A stretch of DNA of 64,000 bases from Pseudomonas cavernicola (lineage in GTDB: Bacteria; Pseudomonadota; Gammaproteobacteria; Pseudomonadales; Pseudomonadaceae): positions 1-64,000 of the forward strand of contig NZ_QYUR01000006.1 of the NCBI RefSeq assembly GCF_003596405.1, given 5' to 3'. Shown piece by piece: positions 16,313 to 26,452 of the stretch (within the stretch, counting starts at the first letter, position 1; each line of letters begins with the position of its first letter). The notes beneath the pieces are model-generated. The model searched no databases, was not told the DNA's origin, and saw nothing but the letters and a program-made list of their open reading frames with translations. The translations under genes were made by a program, and so were the position numbers.

Positions 16313-19023
16313 GACTGGAGTAGCCCCAGCTCGCGGGCGCGACGGATGGCTTGCGTCCGATTACGCACCTTGAGCTTCTCGTAGATGTTATGCAGATGCC
16401 ATTTGACAGTGCCCAAGGCCAGCGCCAATTGCTGGCCAATCTCGTCATTCGACATCCCCTTGGCCGCCAACAAGACCACTTCGCGCTCGCGCTCGGTAAG
16501 CCCCTCTTCCAACACTTCAAGCGACTTACGCGCACCCTGCCCTGGCCAAATCGCCAACAAGCCACGAACAAAGCCTTGCAATGCTGGCTGCCGCTCGGCC
16601 GCTTCCAAGTTCTGCAAGAGCAGGCGGATCGCCTCGCCTTCCTCGATAAACAGGCTGCGCACACCTTCACGCTCGGCGCTGATCAAACATTGCACCAGCA
16701 GCGTCTGCGCCCGCTCCTGATAGCCCAAGCGCTGGTAACTGAGCGCCGCCAGCAGGTCCAGGTGTAGCCGTTGCAGACCATGCCAGCCGTTTTGCAACTG
16801 ACCACGCAGCTGGGTGATCTCATGCAGCGCTTCGCTGTAATGAGCACGCGCCTGTTGCAAACGAATCCGCGTCAAACCCTGGACCCAGAGCACAGGGTTA
16901 AAGGCCATATGCCGATAATTGGCGGCCAACTTGTTCCAGTCCACACTCTGAAAACGCTGCTCGGCGCGTTTGACCCGGTCCGGCGCCGGCTCCTGCAGGA
17001 TCAGCGCGATCTCATCACCGGCGGCTTGCGCATAGAAGCGCCAGGACTGGTTCCGCGCCGCCAGGTTCTGCATTAACACCAGGCTGGCGAGCGCTTCCTT
17101 TGGTTTGTCCTGCATGCACTGGGTGCGCGCCAGACTCAGCATGCCCTGGGCATAGAGGTCGATCGGATTGATCACATCGACGGTCGCCAGCGCCCAGCTC
17201 AGACGCTTCTCGACACCCTCCAAACGCGCCTGATGGTAGGCAATCAGCGCCTCGGTGATGGTCGGTAGCACCAAGGCCCGCGATTTTTCCCCGAACCAGG
17301 GAATAAGCCGAGCACGCAATTGTTCGAACCGCAGTTGCGCCTGCTTGATTTGTCCTTGTTCAAGGCACAGAAGAATCTCGACATTCGCCAGCTGCATGTC
17401 CAGGTAGCGGCCTTCGAGGAAGTGTTTGCGCTGTTGCGCCAAGGCCAGCAGACGCCGGGCCTGCTCGGGTTGCGCGAGCATGACCTGGGCCAAGGCGCCA
17501 ATGATCAGCATGGCCACCTCCAGAAAGGCGGTATGTTGCCCCAGTTGCGCCTCAACCTTGCGCGCCAAGCTGACGCACGTTTCCAGGTCATCCTTCTGTA
17601 GGGCCAGCACTGCTTTGATCGCCAGGATGGCCAACATGTTGTCGCCCAAGGGGCCTTCGGACTTGTCCTTGCCCCAGCGCGCCAGCAGCTCATCGAGCAT
17701 GCCGTTTGCTTCCGGCAACGACAGCTCCGCGGCGCGCGTCCAGACATCGGCCAAAACCAGCACCGGAAAGCGCTCGGCAATCTCATTCGGCACATGCTGA
17801 CGCCAGCGATGGATCAGGTTGAGTTGACCGCGATTGATCAGCTCGAGGCCGCAACCATCGACCAGCGCGGCCAGCATCTGCGGATCCTCGGCCAGGCACG
17901 CGTGTTCGATAGCCAGGTTCTGCATATGGTGGTTGGTAAACCACAGGCTGGCATTGAAGTGCAACTGGTTGAGCCGCTCCGGATCGCGCTCCTTCAGCCG
18001 CGCACGGAGGAAATCCGCGAACAGGTTATGGAAGCGATACCACTGCCGCTCGCGATCCAACGGCAAGAGAAACAGCTGCATCGCCTCTAACCGCTCCAGC
18101 AAGCGTTGACCATCCTGGCGGCCGGTCAGCGCGTTGGCCAGATCGCCACTCAGTTGCCTGGCCACGCCGAGAGCCAAGAGCACTTCCTGCATCTCCACTG
18201 ACAACTGCTCGAACACGCTGCGCAGCAGGTAGTCACCGACCGCAGCCTGATCGCCGCCCATCTCGGCCATTTGCTGGGAGGCTTGCGGCTGATGACGTAA
18301 CCACAGGCTGGCGAGATGCACGCCGACCATCCAGCCTTCGGTATGTCCATGGAGTGCCGCGAGTGCCGCATCGTCCAAATGCAGGCCACCACGATCGAGG
18401 TAATCGCGGGTTTCCGACTTGGTCAGGCGCAGCTCTTGGGAACCGACTTCCAGCAGCAATTCCTTGGCCCGCCAGGTCGCCAGATTCAGTGCGGGCTGCG
18501 AACGGCTACCGACAGCCAGGGCAAAGCCGGCCGGGGCGAACTTCACCAGCCGATTGAGGCCGCTAAGCAACTCGACATCGTGGATCAGATGCAAATCATC
18601 GAGCACCAGCAGCAACGGCTGCTCGTGCTGGGCCAGGTCGACCAACAGGCTTTCCATCACTGCCGCGACTGGGACCCGCATGGTGTTCTGCAGATAGCCT
18701 AGAGCGTCCTCACCGAGCCCCGGAATCGCGGCGCTCAGCGCTTCGATCAACTGCAGGAAGAACCGCGAAGGGTCATCGTCCTCAGGGCTCAGCGAAAACC
18801 AGGCGACAACGCTACCGGCGAGGCCGCGGGCTTGGGCCATGGCCGCCATCGCGGTGGTCTTGCCAAAGCCGGCAGGCGCGGAAAACAGCAGTAAACGCGC
18901 ATGCGGGTGAGCAGCCAAGGCCGCTTGCACCTGTGGTCGGGTCAAATAGTCAACGGGCACTGGCGGTGGCGTCAGCTTTGAGCGCAGTAAACTACCGGCG
19001 GCTGGATCTATCACTACGTCCAT
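16309..19023 (-). CDS. MalT-like LuxR-family transcriptional activator (first of tandem pair)
   Basis: This 904-aa paralogue has the same STAND-ATPase, TPR-like and LuxR architecture. Walker A is FSAPAGFGKTT near residues 48-57, VLDDLHLI is the Walker B region, and the C-terminal helix-turn-helix includes GMSNDEIGQ and TVKWHLHNIYEKLKVRNRTQA. I chose the ATG at 19023, with aaggga about nine bases upstream. The frame stays open to 19119, but the extension is unlike the family. It shares a four-base overlap with the second regulator and is divergent from pabB. The pair may act as a hetero-oligomer or a cascade on the fil operon; this is inferred. It corresponds by position to PAO1 PA1759. Confidence 0.88.
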   Translation of the reverse strand: MDVVIDPAAGSLLRSKLTPPPVPVDYLTRPQVQAALAAHPHARLLLFSAPAGFGKTTAMAAMAQARGLAGSVVAWFSLSPEDDDPSRFFLQLIEALSAAIPGLGEDALGYLQNTMRVPVAAVMESLLVDLAQHEQPLLLVLDDLHLIHDVELLSGLNRLVKFAPAGFALAVGSRSQPALNLATWRAKELLLEVGSQELRLTKSETRDYLDRGGLHLDDAALAALHGHTEGWMVGVHLASLWLRHQPQASQQMAEMGGDQAAVGDYLLRSVFEQLSVEMQEVLLALGVARQLSGDLANALTGRQDGQRLLERLEAMQLFLLPLDRERQWYRFHNLFADFLRARLKERDPERLNQLHFNASLWFTNHHMQNLAIEHACLAEDPQMLAALVDGCGLELINRGQLNLIHRWRQHVPNEIAERFPVLVLADVWTRAAELSLPEANGMLDELLARWGKDKSEGPLGDNMLAILAIKAVLALQKDDLETCVSLARKVEAQLGQHTAFLEVAMLIIGALAQVMLAQPEQARRLLALAQQRKHFLEGRYLDMQLANVEILLCLEQGQIKQAQLRFEQLRARLIPWFGEKSRALVLPTITEALIAYHQARLEGVEKRLSWALATVDVINPIDLYAQGMLSLARTQCMQDKPKEALASLVLMQNLAARNQSWRFYAQAAGDEIALILQEPAPDRVKRAEQRFQSVDWNKLAANYRHMAFNPVLWVQGLTRIRLQQARAHYSEALHEITQLRGQLQNGWHGLQRLHLDLLAALSYQRLGYQERAQTLLVQCLISAEREGVRSLFIEEGEAIRLLLQNLEAAERQPALQGFVRGLLAIWPGQGARKSLEVLEEGLTEREREVVLLAAKGMSNDEIGQQLALALGTVKWHLHNIYEKLKVRNRTQAIRRARELGLLQS

Positions 19024-19186
19024 GGCCTGGATCCCTTGATAATTATTGTTGTGGTGCGACCGTTCTAACACTTGGGATCTATCCATACTAATCAGCTCGC
19101 TATCTCCGAGTAAACCCACGCAGAAGCTCTAGGATGAATGCTGGCGGCGGTCTACAATCGGCTTCCGCGCTCGCCTGACCGTCTCC

Positions 19187-20551
19187 ATGCCTACTTGTTC
19201 GTTACACCCACTGCCTTATCGCGCAGATCCTGCCGACTACTTTGCCGCCGTGCGCCAGGCACCCGGCGCGGTGTTGCTGGACTCCGGACGGCCGATGGCC
19301 CAGCGTGGACGCTATGACCTTATCAGCGCCTGGCCATTGGCGGAGCTGGCGCCGGGCGCTGACGAATCGGCCAACGACTTTCTCCAACGCCTACGCGCAG
19401 GGCTGGCCAAGCTGGGTTCAGCCACAGCCCCGGCAGATTGCGAGTTGCCCTTTATCGGTGGGCTGATTGGCTACCTGGCTTATGACTTTGGTCGCCGCCT
19501 AGAGGCAATACCCATTCAAGCCGTGAATGACCTGAACTTGCCCGATGCGCACTTCGGCCTCTATGCCTGGGCCTTGATCAGCGATCACCAGCTCGGCACC
19601 AGCCAATTGGTGTTCCACCCGGCCCTGGCAGATGCGGAACGTGAGCGCCTGCGTAAACTGTTCAGCCAACCGACGGCCGAGCCAGCCCAGCCCTTTCAGC
19701 TAGACCCTGCGTTCCACGCTGACTTGAGCGAAACGGCCTACCACCAGGCGTTTGAACGTATTCAGGCCTATATCCAGGCCGGCGACTGCTACCAAGTCAA
19801 CTTCGCCCAGCGCTTCCAGGCGCCCTGCCAGGGCGATCCCTGGACGGCTTATTGCGCTTTGCGGGCTGCCTGCCCGACACCGTTTGCCGGTTACCAGACG
19901 TTGGCCGATGGCGGCGCGATTCTCAGCCTGTCGCCGGAGCGCTTTCTGCGGGTCAGCCAAGGCCAAGTCGAAACCCGCCCGATCAAAGGCACCCGCCCCC
20001 GCGGCCTGACGCCGGAAGACGATGTCGCGCAGGCCAACGAGTTGCTGGCCAGCCGCAAGGATCGCGCGGAAAACCTGATGATCGTCGACCTGCTGCGTAA
20101 CGACCTGGGGCGTAGCTGTAAGACCGGCTCGGTACGGGTCCCAGAACTGTTCGCCCTGGAGAGCTACCCCAACGTCCATCACTTGGTCAGTAGCGTCACC
20201 GGCGAGCTGGCCGCGGGCAAGGATGCGCTGGATCTCATCGCCGGCAGTTTCCCTGGCGGCTCCATCACCGGCGCGCCAAAAATCCGCGCCATGCAGATCA
20301 TCGATGAACTGGAACCGACGCGCCGCGCGCTGTATTGCGGCTCACTGCTGTATCTGGATGTGCGCGGCGAAATGGACAGCTCCATCGCAATCCGCAGCCT
20401 GCTGGTGAAAGACGGCCAGATCAGTTGCTGGGGCGGTGGCGGGATAGTGGCGGACTCCAACTGGCAGGCGGAGTATCAGGAATCCATCACCAAGGTTCGG
20501 GTTCTGCTGGAAACCCTGGAAAACCTCAACTCCCCCGTTATTCCCGCGTAG
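19187..20551 (+). CDS. pabB: Aminodeoxychorismate synthase component I
   Basis: This 454-aa protein of the chorismate-utilising family makes 4-amino-4-deoxychorismate from chorismate with ammonia supplied by PabA, the first step to p-aminobenzoate and folate. The C-terminal catalytic domain shows PIKGTRPRG (the catalytic-lysine motif that tells PabB from TrpE), FPGGSITGAPK, and MDSSIAIRSL plus GGGIVADS near the end. Length is normal for PabB. It is divergent from the MalT-like pair with 163 bp between starts and convergent with thrH across a terminator. The ribosome site before the ATG is weak. Confidence 0.95.
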   Translation: MPTCSLHPLPYRADPADYFAAVRQAPGAVLLDSGRPMAQRGRYDLISAWPLAELAPGADESANDFLQRLRAGLAKLGSATAPADCELPFIGGLIGYLAYDFGRRLEAIPIQAVNDLNLPDAHFGLYAWALISDHQLGTSQLVFHPALADAERERLRKLFSQPTAEPAQPFQLDPAFHADLSETAYHQAFERIQAYIQAGDCYQVNFAQRFQAPCQGDPWTAYCALRAACPTPFAGYQTLADGGAILSLSPERFLRVSQGQVETRPIKGTRPRGLTPEDDVAQANELLASRKDRAENLMIVDLLRNDLGRSCKTGSVRVPELFALESYPNVHHLVSSVTGELAAGKDALDLIAGSFPGGSITGAPKIRAMQIIDELEPTRRALYCGSLLYLDVRGEMDSSIAIRSLLVKDGQISCWGGGGIVADSNWQAEYQESITKVRVLLETLENLNSPVIPA

Positions 20552-20583
20552 GCGGAATCCAGCCCACAGGAAAAACCACAAAG

Positions 20584-20607
20584 AAGGCCCGCATTGCGGG
20601 CCTTTTT
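20584..20607. terminator. Terminator between pabB and thrH
   Basis: The hairpin aaggcccgc-att-gcgggcctt followed by T5 lies between convergent stops. On the plus strand it ends pabB; the A run on the other side allows use by thrH. Confidence 0.9.
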
Positions 20608-20624
20608 ACTTACCGCTTGCAGCC

Positions 20625-21242
20625 TTAAAGGCTGAGTTCGCGGTCGGACGCCTTGAGGAACTCGCGTTTGAGGTCTTCATAGGTGTGCACGGCCGGGAAC
20701 TGCGGGAACTCACGAATGACGTTTTCCGGCGCATGGAACAGAATACCGGCGTGAGCCTCGCTGAGCATGGTGGTGTCGTTGTACGAATCCCCCGCCGCGA
20801 TAACTCGGTAGTAGAGGCTTTTGAAGGCCAGAACAGACTGACGCTTGGGGTCCTTCTGGCGCAGCTGGTAGCTCACCACGCGGTCGGTTTCGTCAGTGAT
20901 CAACTTGTGGCAAAGCAAAGTCGGGAAGCCCAGCTGACGCATCAACGGCTGAGAAAACTCGTAGAAGGTGTCGGAGAGAATTACCACCTGGAAGCGCTCA
21001 CGCAGCCAGTTCACAAACTCCACAGCGCCGTCCAGCGGCTTCAGGGTGGCAATCACTTCCTGAATATCGGCGAGCTTCAGGCCGTGCTCATCCAAGATCC
21101 GCAGGCGCTGCTTCATCAGCACGTCGTAGTCCGGAATATCCCGGGTGGTTGCCTTGAGCGCGTCGATACCAGTTTTTTCCGCGAAGGCGATCCAGATTTC
21201 CGGCACCAACACACCTTCCAGGTCGAGACAGGCGATTTCCAC
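20625..21242 (-). CDS. thrH: Phosphoserine phosphatase / homoserine phosphotransferase ThrH
   Basis: This 205-aa HAD-family enzyme can release phosphate from phosphoserine and pass it to homoserine, linking serine and threonine synthesis. Motif I is CLDLEGVLVPE near residues 5-15 (nucleophile Asp7, and Glu in place of the usual second Asp, as in ThrH), motif II is LSDTF (about 93-97), and motif III/IV falls at AAGDSYND (about 150-157). The start is a GTG at 21242 with aggag upstream. It is monocistronic, divergent from cysH with 185 bp between them. Confidence 0.93.
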   Translation of the reverse strand: MEIACLDLEGVLVPEIWIAFAEKTGIDALKATTRDIPDYDVLMKQRLRILDEHGLKLADIQEVIATLKPLDGAVEFVNWLRERFQVVILSDTFYEFSQPLMRQLGFPTLLCHKLITDETDRVVSYQLRQKDPKRQSVLAFKSLYYRVIAAGDSYNDTTMLSEAHAGILFHAPENVIREFPQFPAVHTYEDLKREFLKASDRELSL

Positions 21243-21427
21243 GGGACACTCCTAGAGAGGATTTAAAAGAAGGCGGCACTCTAGCCGCTCGCCCGGCGCC
21301 GTGCAACGCGGCGTTATGCCCGTATAACGGCCGATGCAGGTACTTGGTTATTTAGGCGCTTAACGGCTTTTTGTTACCATCGGCAGCACAGAGCGTTCAG
21401 CGCCACTAAAACTAGGAAGCCTGCCTG

Positions 21428-22162
21428 ATGAGCACCCCCTTCGATGTCGCCGAACTGGCCGCGACTTACGCCAGCAAATCCCCCCAGGAAATTCTCAAAC
21501 TCGCCTTCGAGCACTTCGGTGATGAGCTATGGATTTCCTTCAGCGGCGCCGAGGATGTGGTGTTGGTGGATATGGCCTGGAAACTGAACAAAAACGTCAA
21601 AGTCTTCAGCCTGGACACCGGCCGCCTGCACCCGGAGACCTACCGGTTTATCGAGCAGGTGCGCGAGCATTACGGCATTGCCATCGAGCTGATCTCGCCC
21701 GATCCGCGTCTGCTGGAACCCATGGTCAAGGAAAAGGGCCTGTTCAGCTTCTACAAGGACGGTCACGGCGAATGCTGCGGCATCCGCAAGATCGAGCCGT
21801 TGAAACGTAAACTTTCCACCGTCAAAGCCTGGGCCACCGGCCAGCGCCGCGACCAGAGTCCCGGCACCCGCAGCCAGGTGGCTGTCCTGGAAGTGGACAG
21901 CGCCTTCTCCACCCCAGACAAACCGCTGTACAAGTTCAACCCGCTGGCGAATATGACCAGCGAGGAAATCTGGGGTTATATTCGTATGCTCGAACTGCCC
22001 TACAACAGCCTGCACGAACGCGGCTTCATCAGCATCGGTTGCGAGCCCTGCACCCGTCCGGTACTGCCCAACCAGCACGAGCGCGAAGGCCGCTGGTGGT
22101 GGGAAGAAGCGACTCAGAAGGAATGCGGGCTGCACGCCGGCAATCTGATTGCGAAAAAATAA
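21428..22162 (+). CDS. cysH: Assimilatory adenylylsulfate (APS) reductase, FeS type
   Basis: This 244-aa enzyme reduces APS to sulfite in cysteine biosynthesis. The nucleotide-binding FSGAEDVVL lies near residues 38-46. The cysteine pair in GECCGIRK (about 116-123) and the second pair in GCEPCTRP bind a [4Fe-4S] cluster, which marks an APS-using enzyme rather than the PAPS-using E. coli type. The C-terminal ECGLH motif carries the catalytic Cys. A ribosome site (aggaag) precedes the ATG. It faces its regulator gene cysB across a repeat-laden terminator region. Confidence 0.95.
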   Translation: MSTPFDVAELAATYASKSPQEILKLAFEHFGDELWISFSGAEDVVLVDMAWKLNKNVKVFSLDTGRLHPETYRFIEQVREHYGIAIELISPDPRLLEPMVKEKGLFSFYKDGHGECCGIRKIEPLKRKLSTVKAWATGQRRDQSPGTRSQVAVLEVDSAFSTPDKPLYKFNPLANMTSEEIWGYIRMLELPYNSLHERGFISIGCEPCTRPVLPNQHEREGRWWWEEATQKECGLHAGNLIAKK

Positions 22163-22197
22163 CGCTTGCTGGCCCTACCCGCTTGAACCCACGACCA

Positions 22198-22427
22198 ACA
22201 AAGCCCGGCACTTGGCCGCAATGCTGTTCACTTAAGCATACGTCTTCGCCTTTTATCCCCTCGCCCCTCTGGGGAGAGGGTTAGGGAGAGGGGTGCATGC
22301 CAGATGAATTCACTTTTGCCCGCTATTTACCCTCTCCCCCAGCCCCTCTCCCGTAAACGGGAGAGGGGAGCTCAGGCGCACATCGCTTAAGTGAACAGCA
22401 TTGGGCACTTTTGGCCGGGCTTTTGTT
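22198..22427. repeat. Nested palindrome between cysH and cysB
   Basis: The outer arms aacaaagcccggc (22198-22210) and gccgggcttttgtt (22414-22427) make a terminator-like stem. Inside are perfect 18-bp arms, 22220-22237 and 22385-22402. The centre (22256-22372) is a doublet of ccctctccc-type repeats, each itself palindromic, of the same family as 55991-56088. It looks like a convergent terminator split by inserted repeat DNA. Nothing coding is seen. Confidence 0.85.
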
Positions 22428-22439
22428 GTTGGAACACCC

Positions 22440-23423
<984 letters not shown>

Positions 23424-23539
23424 TCAAAGCAAATAGACGGCGCTGCGAACGCCAGCGGCGTTATATAACCATATTAGTGGTTAGAAGAATAAAACTAGAC
23501 GATTTTTTCAGCGTTGCACGCCATTCGTCTAACAGTCCG

Positions 23540-24040
23540 TCAAAGCTCCCCACGGCCGCGATGCTGCAACATGGGCACTAAATAAACCGGCACTTCAGAT
23601 AATTGCACCAAGCGCGCGGCCGTCCGCCCCAGCGGGATATCCTGCGCCGCGCCATGGCTATGACTGCCCACAACCAGCAAATCCACCGAAAATCTCTGCA
23701 CCTCATCGAGAATCACCAGCGGCGGATCACCTTGCACCACGCGCACCGCACGGATCAGCGCCATGTCCTGCTGTGCCTCGCCCAGCTCATCACGAAAGCC
23801 CTCGAACACTCGCTGCTCAATGCTCGCCATGACGGTGCTGAGGCCATTGCTGCGCATCTCCTTAAGGAGGTCTTCGTCGAGGTAGGTCTGTAACACTGAC
23901 TCGGCGAACAAGCCCATCGGCTCTACCGCATGCACCACATAGAGCTCGGCATTAAAGGCTCGCGTTAATGCCAAGGCGTGCTGCAAGACGTAGGGGGCGT
24001 ACAGGCCAAGATCGGTAGCGTAAAGAATCGAACGAATCAT
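23540..24040 (-). CDS. Universal stress protein family protein
   Basis: This 166-aa single UspA domain starts with SILYATDLG and has the ATP-binding G-x2-G-x9-G type motif as VVGSHSHGA followed by PLGRTA near residues 127-145, which suggests a nucleotide-binding Usp. The specific role is unknown; in Pseudomonas such proteins act in stress and anaerobic survival. The gene stands alone between cysB and the 5'-nucleotidase. Its upstream gap holds a 12-bp tandem repeat. Confidence 0.88.
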   Translation of the reverse strand: MIRSILYATDLGLYAPYVLQHALALTRAFNAELYVVHAVEPMGLFAESVLQTYLDEDLLKEMRSNGLSTVMASIEQRVFEGFRDELGEAQQDMALIRAVRVVQGDPPLVILDEVQRFSVDLLVVGSHSHGAAQDIPLGRTAARLVQLSEVPVYLVPMLQHRGRGEL

Positions 24041-24159
24041 GCGGCCTCCTCAACTGCCAGCTTACGGGCCTTGCTTGAGCTTAGCAGCGCTAACCGCAAA
24101 TCGAGGCAGCGGGAGCCTTCCGAGACGAATGGCTGAGCGTGGTTCTACCGCTGGACGTT

Positions 24160-24183
24160 TATAGCTACAGATATAACTACAGA
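24160..24183. repeat. 12-bp tandem repeat upstream of the universal stress gene
   Basis: Two adjacent units differ by one base: tatagctacaga and tataactacaga. They are AT-rich against the local background and lie about 120 bp before the universal stress gene start. They could be part of its promoter or an operator. Confidence 0.5.
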
Positions 24184-24198
24184 CGCCCGACCACAGAC

Positions 24199-25104
24199 TT
24201 ATAACTGCGGCTCGTTGCTGATGCCATGCGGCACATGCCCGGTGGCGACCACCTCGCGGGCTTTTTCGCAATGACCCGCTTGATCGTCGAAGAACACATC
24301 GGCGCCGAAAGTTTCGAGGATCGCCGCCTTTTCCAACCCGCCGAGAAAATAGGACTCATCGAGGCGGATATTCCAATCGCGCAAAGTGCGAATGACTCGT
24401 TCATGCGCCGGTGCCGAACGCGCCGTCACCAGCGCGGTACGGATCGGGCAAGCCTCTTGCGCAAACTCTTGTTGCAAGCGATGCAGCGCCGCCAGAAACG
24501 GCTTGAACGGCCCACCTCCCAGCAACTCCCGCGCCGACTCGCGCTCGTGGGTCTGGAAGGCGGCCAGGCCACCCTGCTGATACACCCGCTCGGATTCATC
24601 GGAAAACAGTACGGCATCACCGTCAAAAGCTATCCGCAACTCCGTGCTGGCCGCCCGCCGCGCACCACCGGAGAGAATCGTGGCCGCGCCGAAGCCGGCC
24701 TTCAGGGCGCTGCGCACGTCCTCTGCGTGAGTAGATAGAAACAAGTGGCAACCGAACGCAGCCAGGTAAGGATCAGGACTACGTCCGCCGACAAAGGCCG
24801 CGCGGGAAATGCCGAGACCGTGGTGCTGGATCGAGTTGAACGCACGCAGGCCGGTGTCCGCACTGTTGCGCGAGACTAAAATCACTTCCACACGCTGCTG
24901 GCCCAGCGAGCCGTTCAGAGCGAGCAGCTTCTCCACCAATGGAAAGGCATCGCCTGGCGCGAGGATCTCTTCTTCATGTTCAATCTGATACTGGCGATAA
25001 GCCTCAACGCCCTCGGTTTCGTAAACCCGATGACTTTCGCGCAGGTCAAACAACGCCCGCGAGGAAATCGCCAATACCAGCTTATCGCCCAGTCCCTTGC
25101 TCAT
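24199..25104 (-). CDS. Cytosolic 5'-nucleotidase (PF06189 type)
   Basis: This 301-aa protein belongs to the bacterial relatives of animal cytosolic 5'-nucleotidase I, HAD-superfamily enzymes that dephosphorylate nucleoside monophosphates. Visible marks are LVLAISSRALFDL at the N-terminus, VILVSRNSADTG (about 74-86), IAFDGDAVLFSD near 158-169, and a late acidic motif near DVFFDDQAGH. It starts seven bases after the PanE-like stop, so it is the third gene of an operon trx-like, panE-like, nucleotidase. Confidence 0.87.
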   Translation of the reverse strand: MSKGLGDKLVLAISSRALFDLRESHRVYETEGVEAYRQYQIEHEEEILAPGDAFPLVEKLLALNGSLGQQRVEVILVSRNSADTGLRAFNSIQHHGLGISRAAFVGGRSPDPYLAAFGCHLFLSTHAEDVRSALKAGFGAATILSGGARRAASTELRIAFDGDAVLFSDESERVYQQGGLAAFQTHERESARELLGGGPFKPFLAALHRLQQEFAQEACPIRTALVTARSAPAHERVIRTLRDWNIRLDESYFLGGLEKAAILETFGADVFFDDQAGHCEKAREVVATGHVPHGISNEPQL

Positions 25105-25111
25105 GTCGACC

Positions 25112-26068
25112 TCAGCTCAGATTGCGCGCATCGAGAAAAGCTAATGCCTGATACAGCGTCTGGATTCGCGGCAATTCACAACCGACCTGCCCCGCAGCCG
25201 CCAGAGGCGCAGCGTAGATGGCCCGCAACTCTAACGGCCGGTGTTGAACGTGGTCGTGGTACATGCTTGGCAGGTAATCTGACATGCGGTCAGTCGCGGC
25301 GAGCAACTTGCCGGCAAAACCTTCTGGCAATTGATGGCCGCATGCCGCCGCGCCCTGCACCACTTCTTGCATGATCGCCTGGATCAGCGCGCGGCTATCG
25401 GCATTGGCCATCAACGCCGTGGTGCCCGCATTCAGCAAGACCGACAAACCGTTATAGGGCACATTCCATACCAGTTTCTGCCAACGTGCCTGCTCTAGAT
25501 TAGGCATGGAGCTGGAGTCCAGCCCGGCGGCTTTGAACAGTGCCGCGCCCTCTTCCGCGATACTCAGTTGGGCAGCCCGATCGACCGCCGGTCCCGAGTG
25601 ATAGCCCAGATTCACCCCGCCCAGCGCCTGGTGCTCAATCACACCTGGCGCCGCACGATGGACACAAATAAAGCAGAGACCGCCGAGCAAATGCAGTGAC
25701 TCTGGCAACAACGGGCGCAAGGCCTCCTCTACCGCCAAGCCATTCTGTAGCAATACGACCTTGGCGCCCGGCACGGCAGCCTGCTCGATAAGCGGCGCCA
25801 GCGCCGCATTACTGGTGCTCTTGGCTCCCACCAAAAGCCAATCACAAGGTGGCATCTCGGCAGCAGAACGATAGGCCTGCACCGGCTTCAGACTGAGCGC
25901 CCCATGTACCGAGCTATTCAACTGTAAGCCTTGCTCAGCGACCGCCGCGAACTCGCTGCGCAATAAGAAATGCACATCAAAACCCGCGCGCGCCAGCATC
26001 AAGCCATAAAAACCACCGATAGCACCGGTGCCGATAATGCCAATACGCGGGCGTTTGAATTCAGACAT
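25112..26068 (-). CDS. Putative 2-dehydropantoate 2-reductase (PanE/ApbA family)
   Basis: This 318-aa protein has an N-terminal Rossmann fold with GIIGTGAIGGFYG (residues about 9-21), the ketopantoate reductase signature LLVGAKST near 80, and the helical C-terminal domain with the WQKLVWNVPYN motif (catalytic Lys near 188). The family reduces ketopantoate to pantoate with NADPH for coenzyme A synthesis. Pseudomonas has several paralogues, so this one may act on another 2-keto acid. The start overlaps the upstream stop by one base. Confidence 0.85.
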   Translation of the reverse strand: MSEFKRPRIGIIGTGAIGGFYGLMLARAGFDVHFLLRSEFAAVAEQGLQLNSSVHGALSLKPVQAYRSAAEMPPCDWLLVGAKSTSNAALAPLIEQAAVPGAKVVLLQNGLAVEEALRPLLPESLHLLGGLCFICVHRAAPGVIEHQALGGVNLGYHSGPAVDRAAQLSIAEEGAALFKAAGLDSSSMPNLEQARWQKLVWNVPYNGLSVLLNAGTTALMANADSRALIQAIMQEVVQGAAACGHQLPEGFAGKLLAATDRMSDYLPSMYHDHVQHRPLELRAIYAAPLAAAGQVGCELPRIQTLYQALAFLDARNLS

Positions 26069-26427
26069 CAGGGAAGCTCCTCTGCCGAGCGAGTCAAAGC
26101 CTCGCCCAGGACATTTACTAAATCGACGGTGCTCAAACGCGACTGCACCGCGCCGAAAAACCGACCATCACGCACGATAAACAATGCCGGCAGATGAAAT
26201 ACCTCATAGCGCTCGACCAGGCCGCCATTCTCGCCGGCATCTATCCAGCAGAGCCGGTCTATCGGCAGGGCCAGTTTCGGCAGTTCGCGGCGGGCCCAAC
26301 GACAACTGGCACACCCTATGCTGGTAAAGATCAGCAGAGAGATTCCAGACAGGTCGAGCAGACGATGATCCGCATCGAAATCCGTCAGTTCCAGTTCGGC
26401 CACTATACTGTTCAAAGCGATGTCCAT
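26068..26427 (-). CDS. Thioredoxin-like protein
   Basis: This 119-aa thioredoxin fold has a C-A-S-C redox pair near residues 39-42 in SIGCASCRWARRELP and a cis-Pro region at VFHLPALFIV. The active site differs from the usual CGPC, so it may be a dedicated reductase or a chaperone-like member. I chose the start at 26427 because the frame upstream to 26454 would overlap the ATG of the divergent PilZ gene; neither start has a good ribosome site. It is the first gene of a three-gene operon. Confidence 0.75.
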   Translation of the reverse strand: MDIALNSIVAELELTDFDADHRLLDLSGISLLIFTSIGCASCRWARRELPKLALPIDRLCWIDAGENGGLVERYEVFHLPALFIVRDGRFFGAVQSRLSTVDLVNVLGEALTRSAEELP

Positions 26428-26452
26428 CTGCCGACATCCGGAGTCAATTTTC

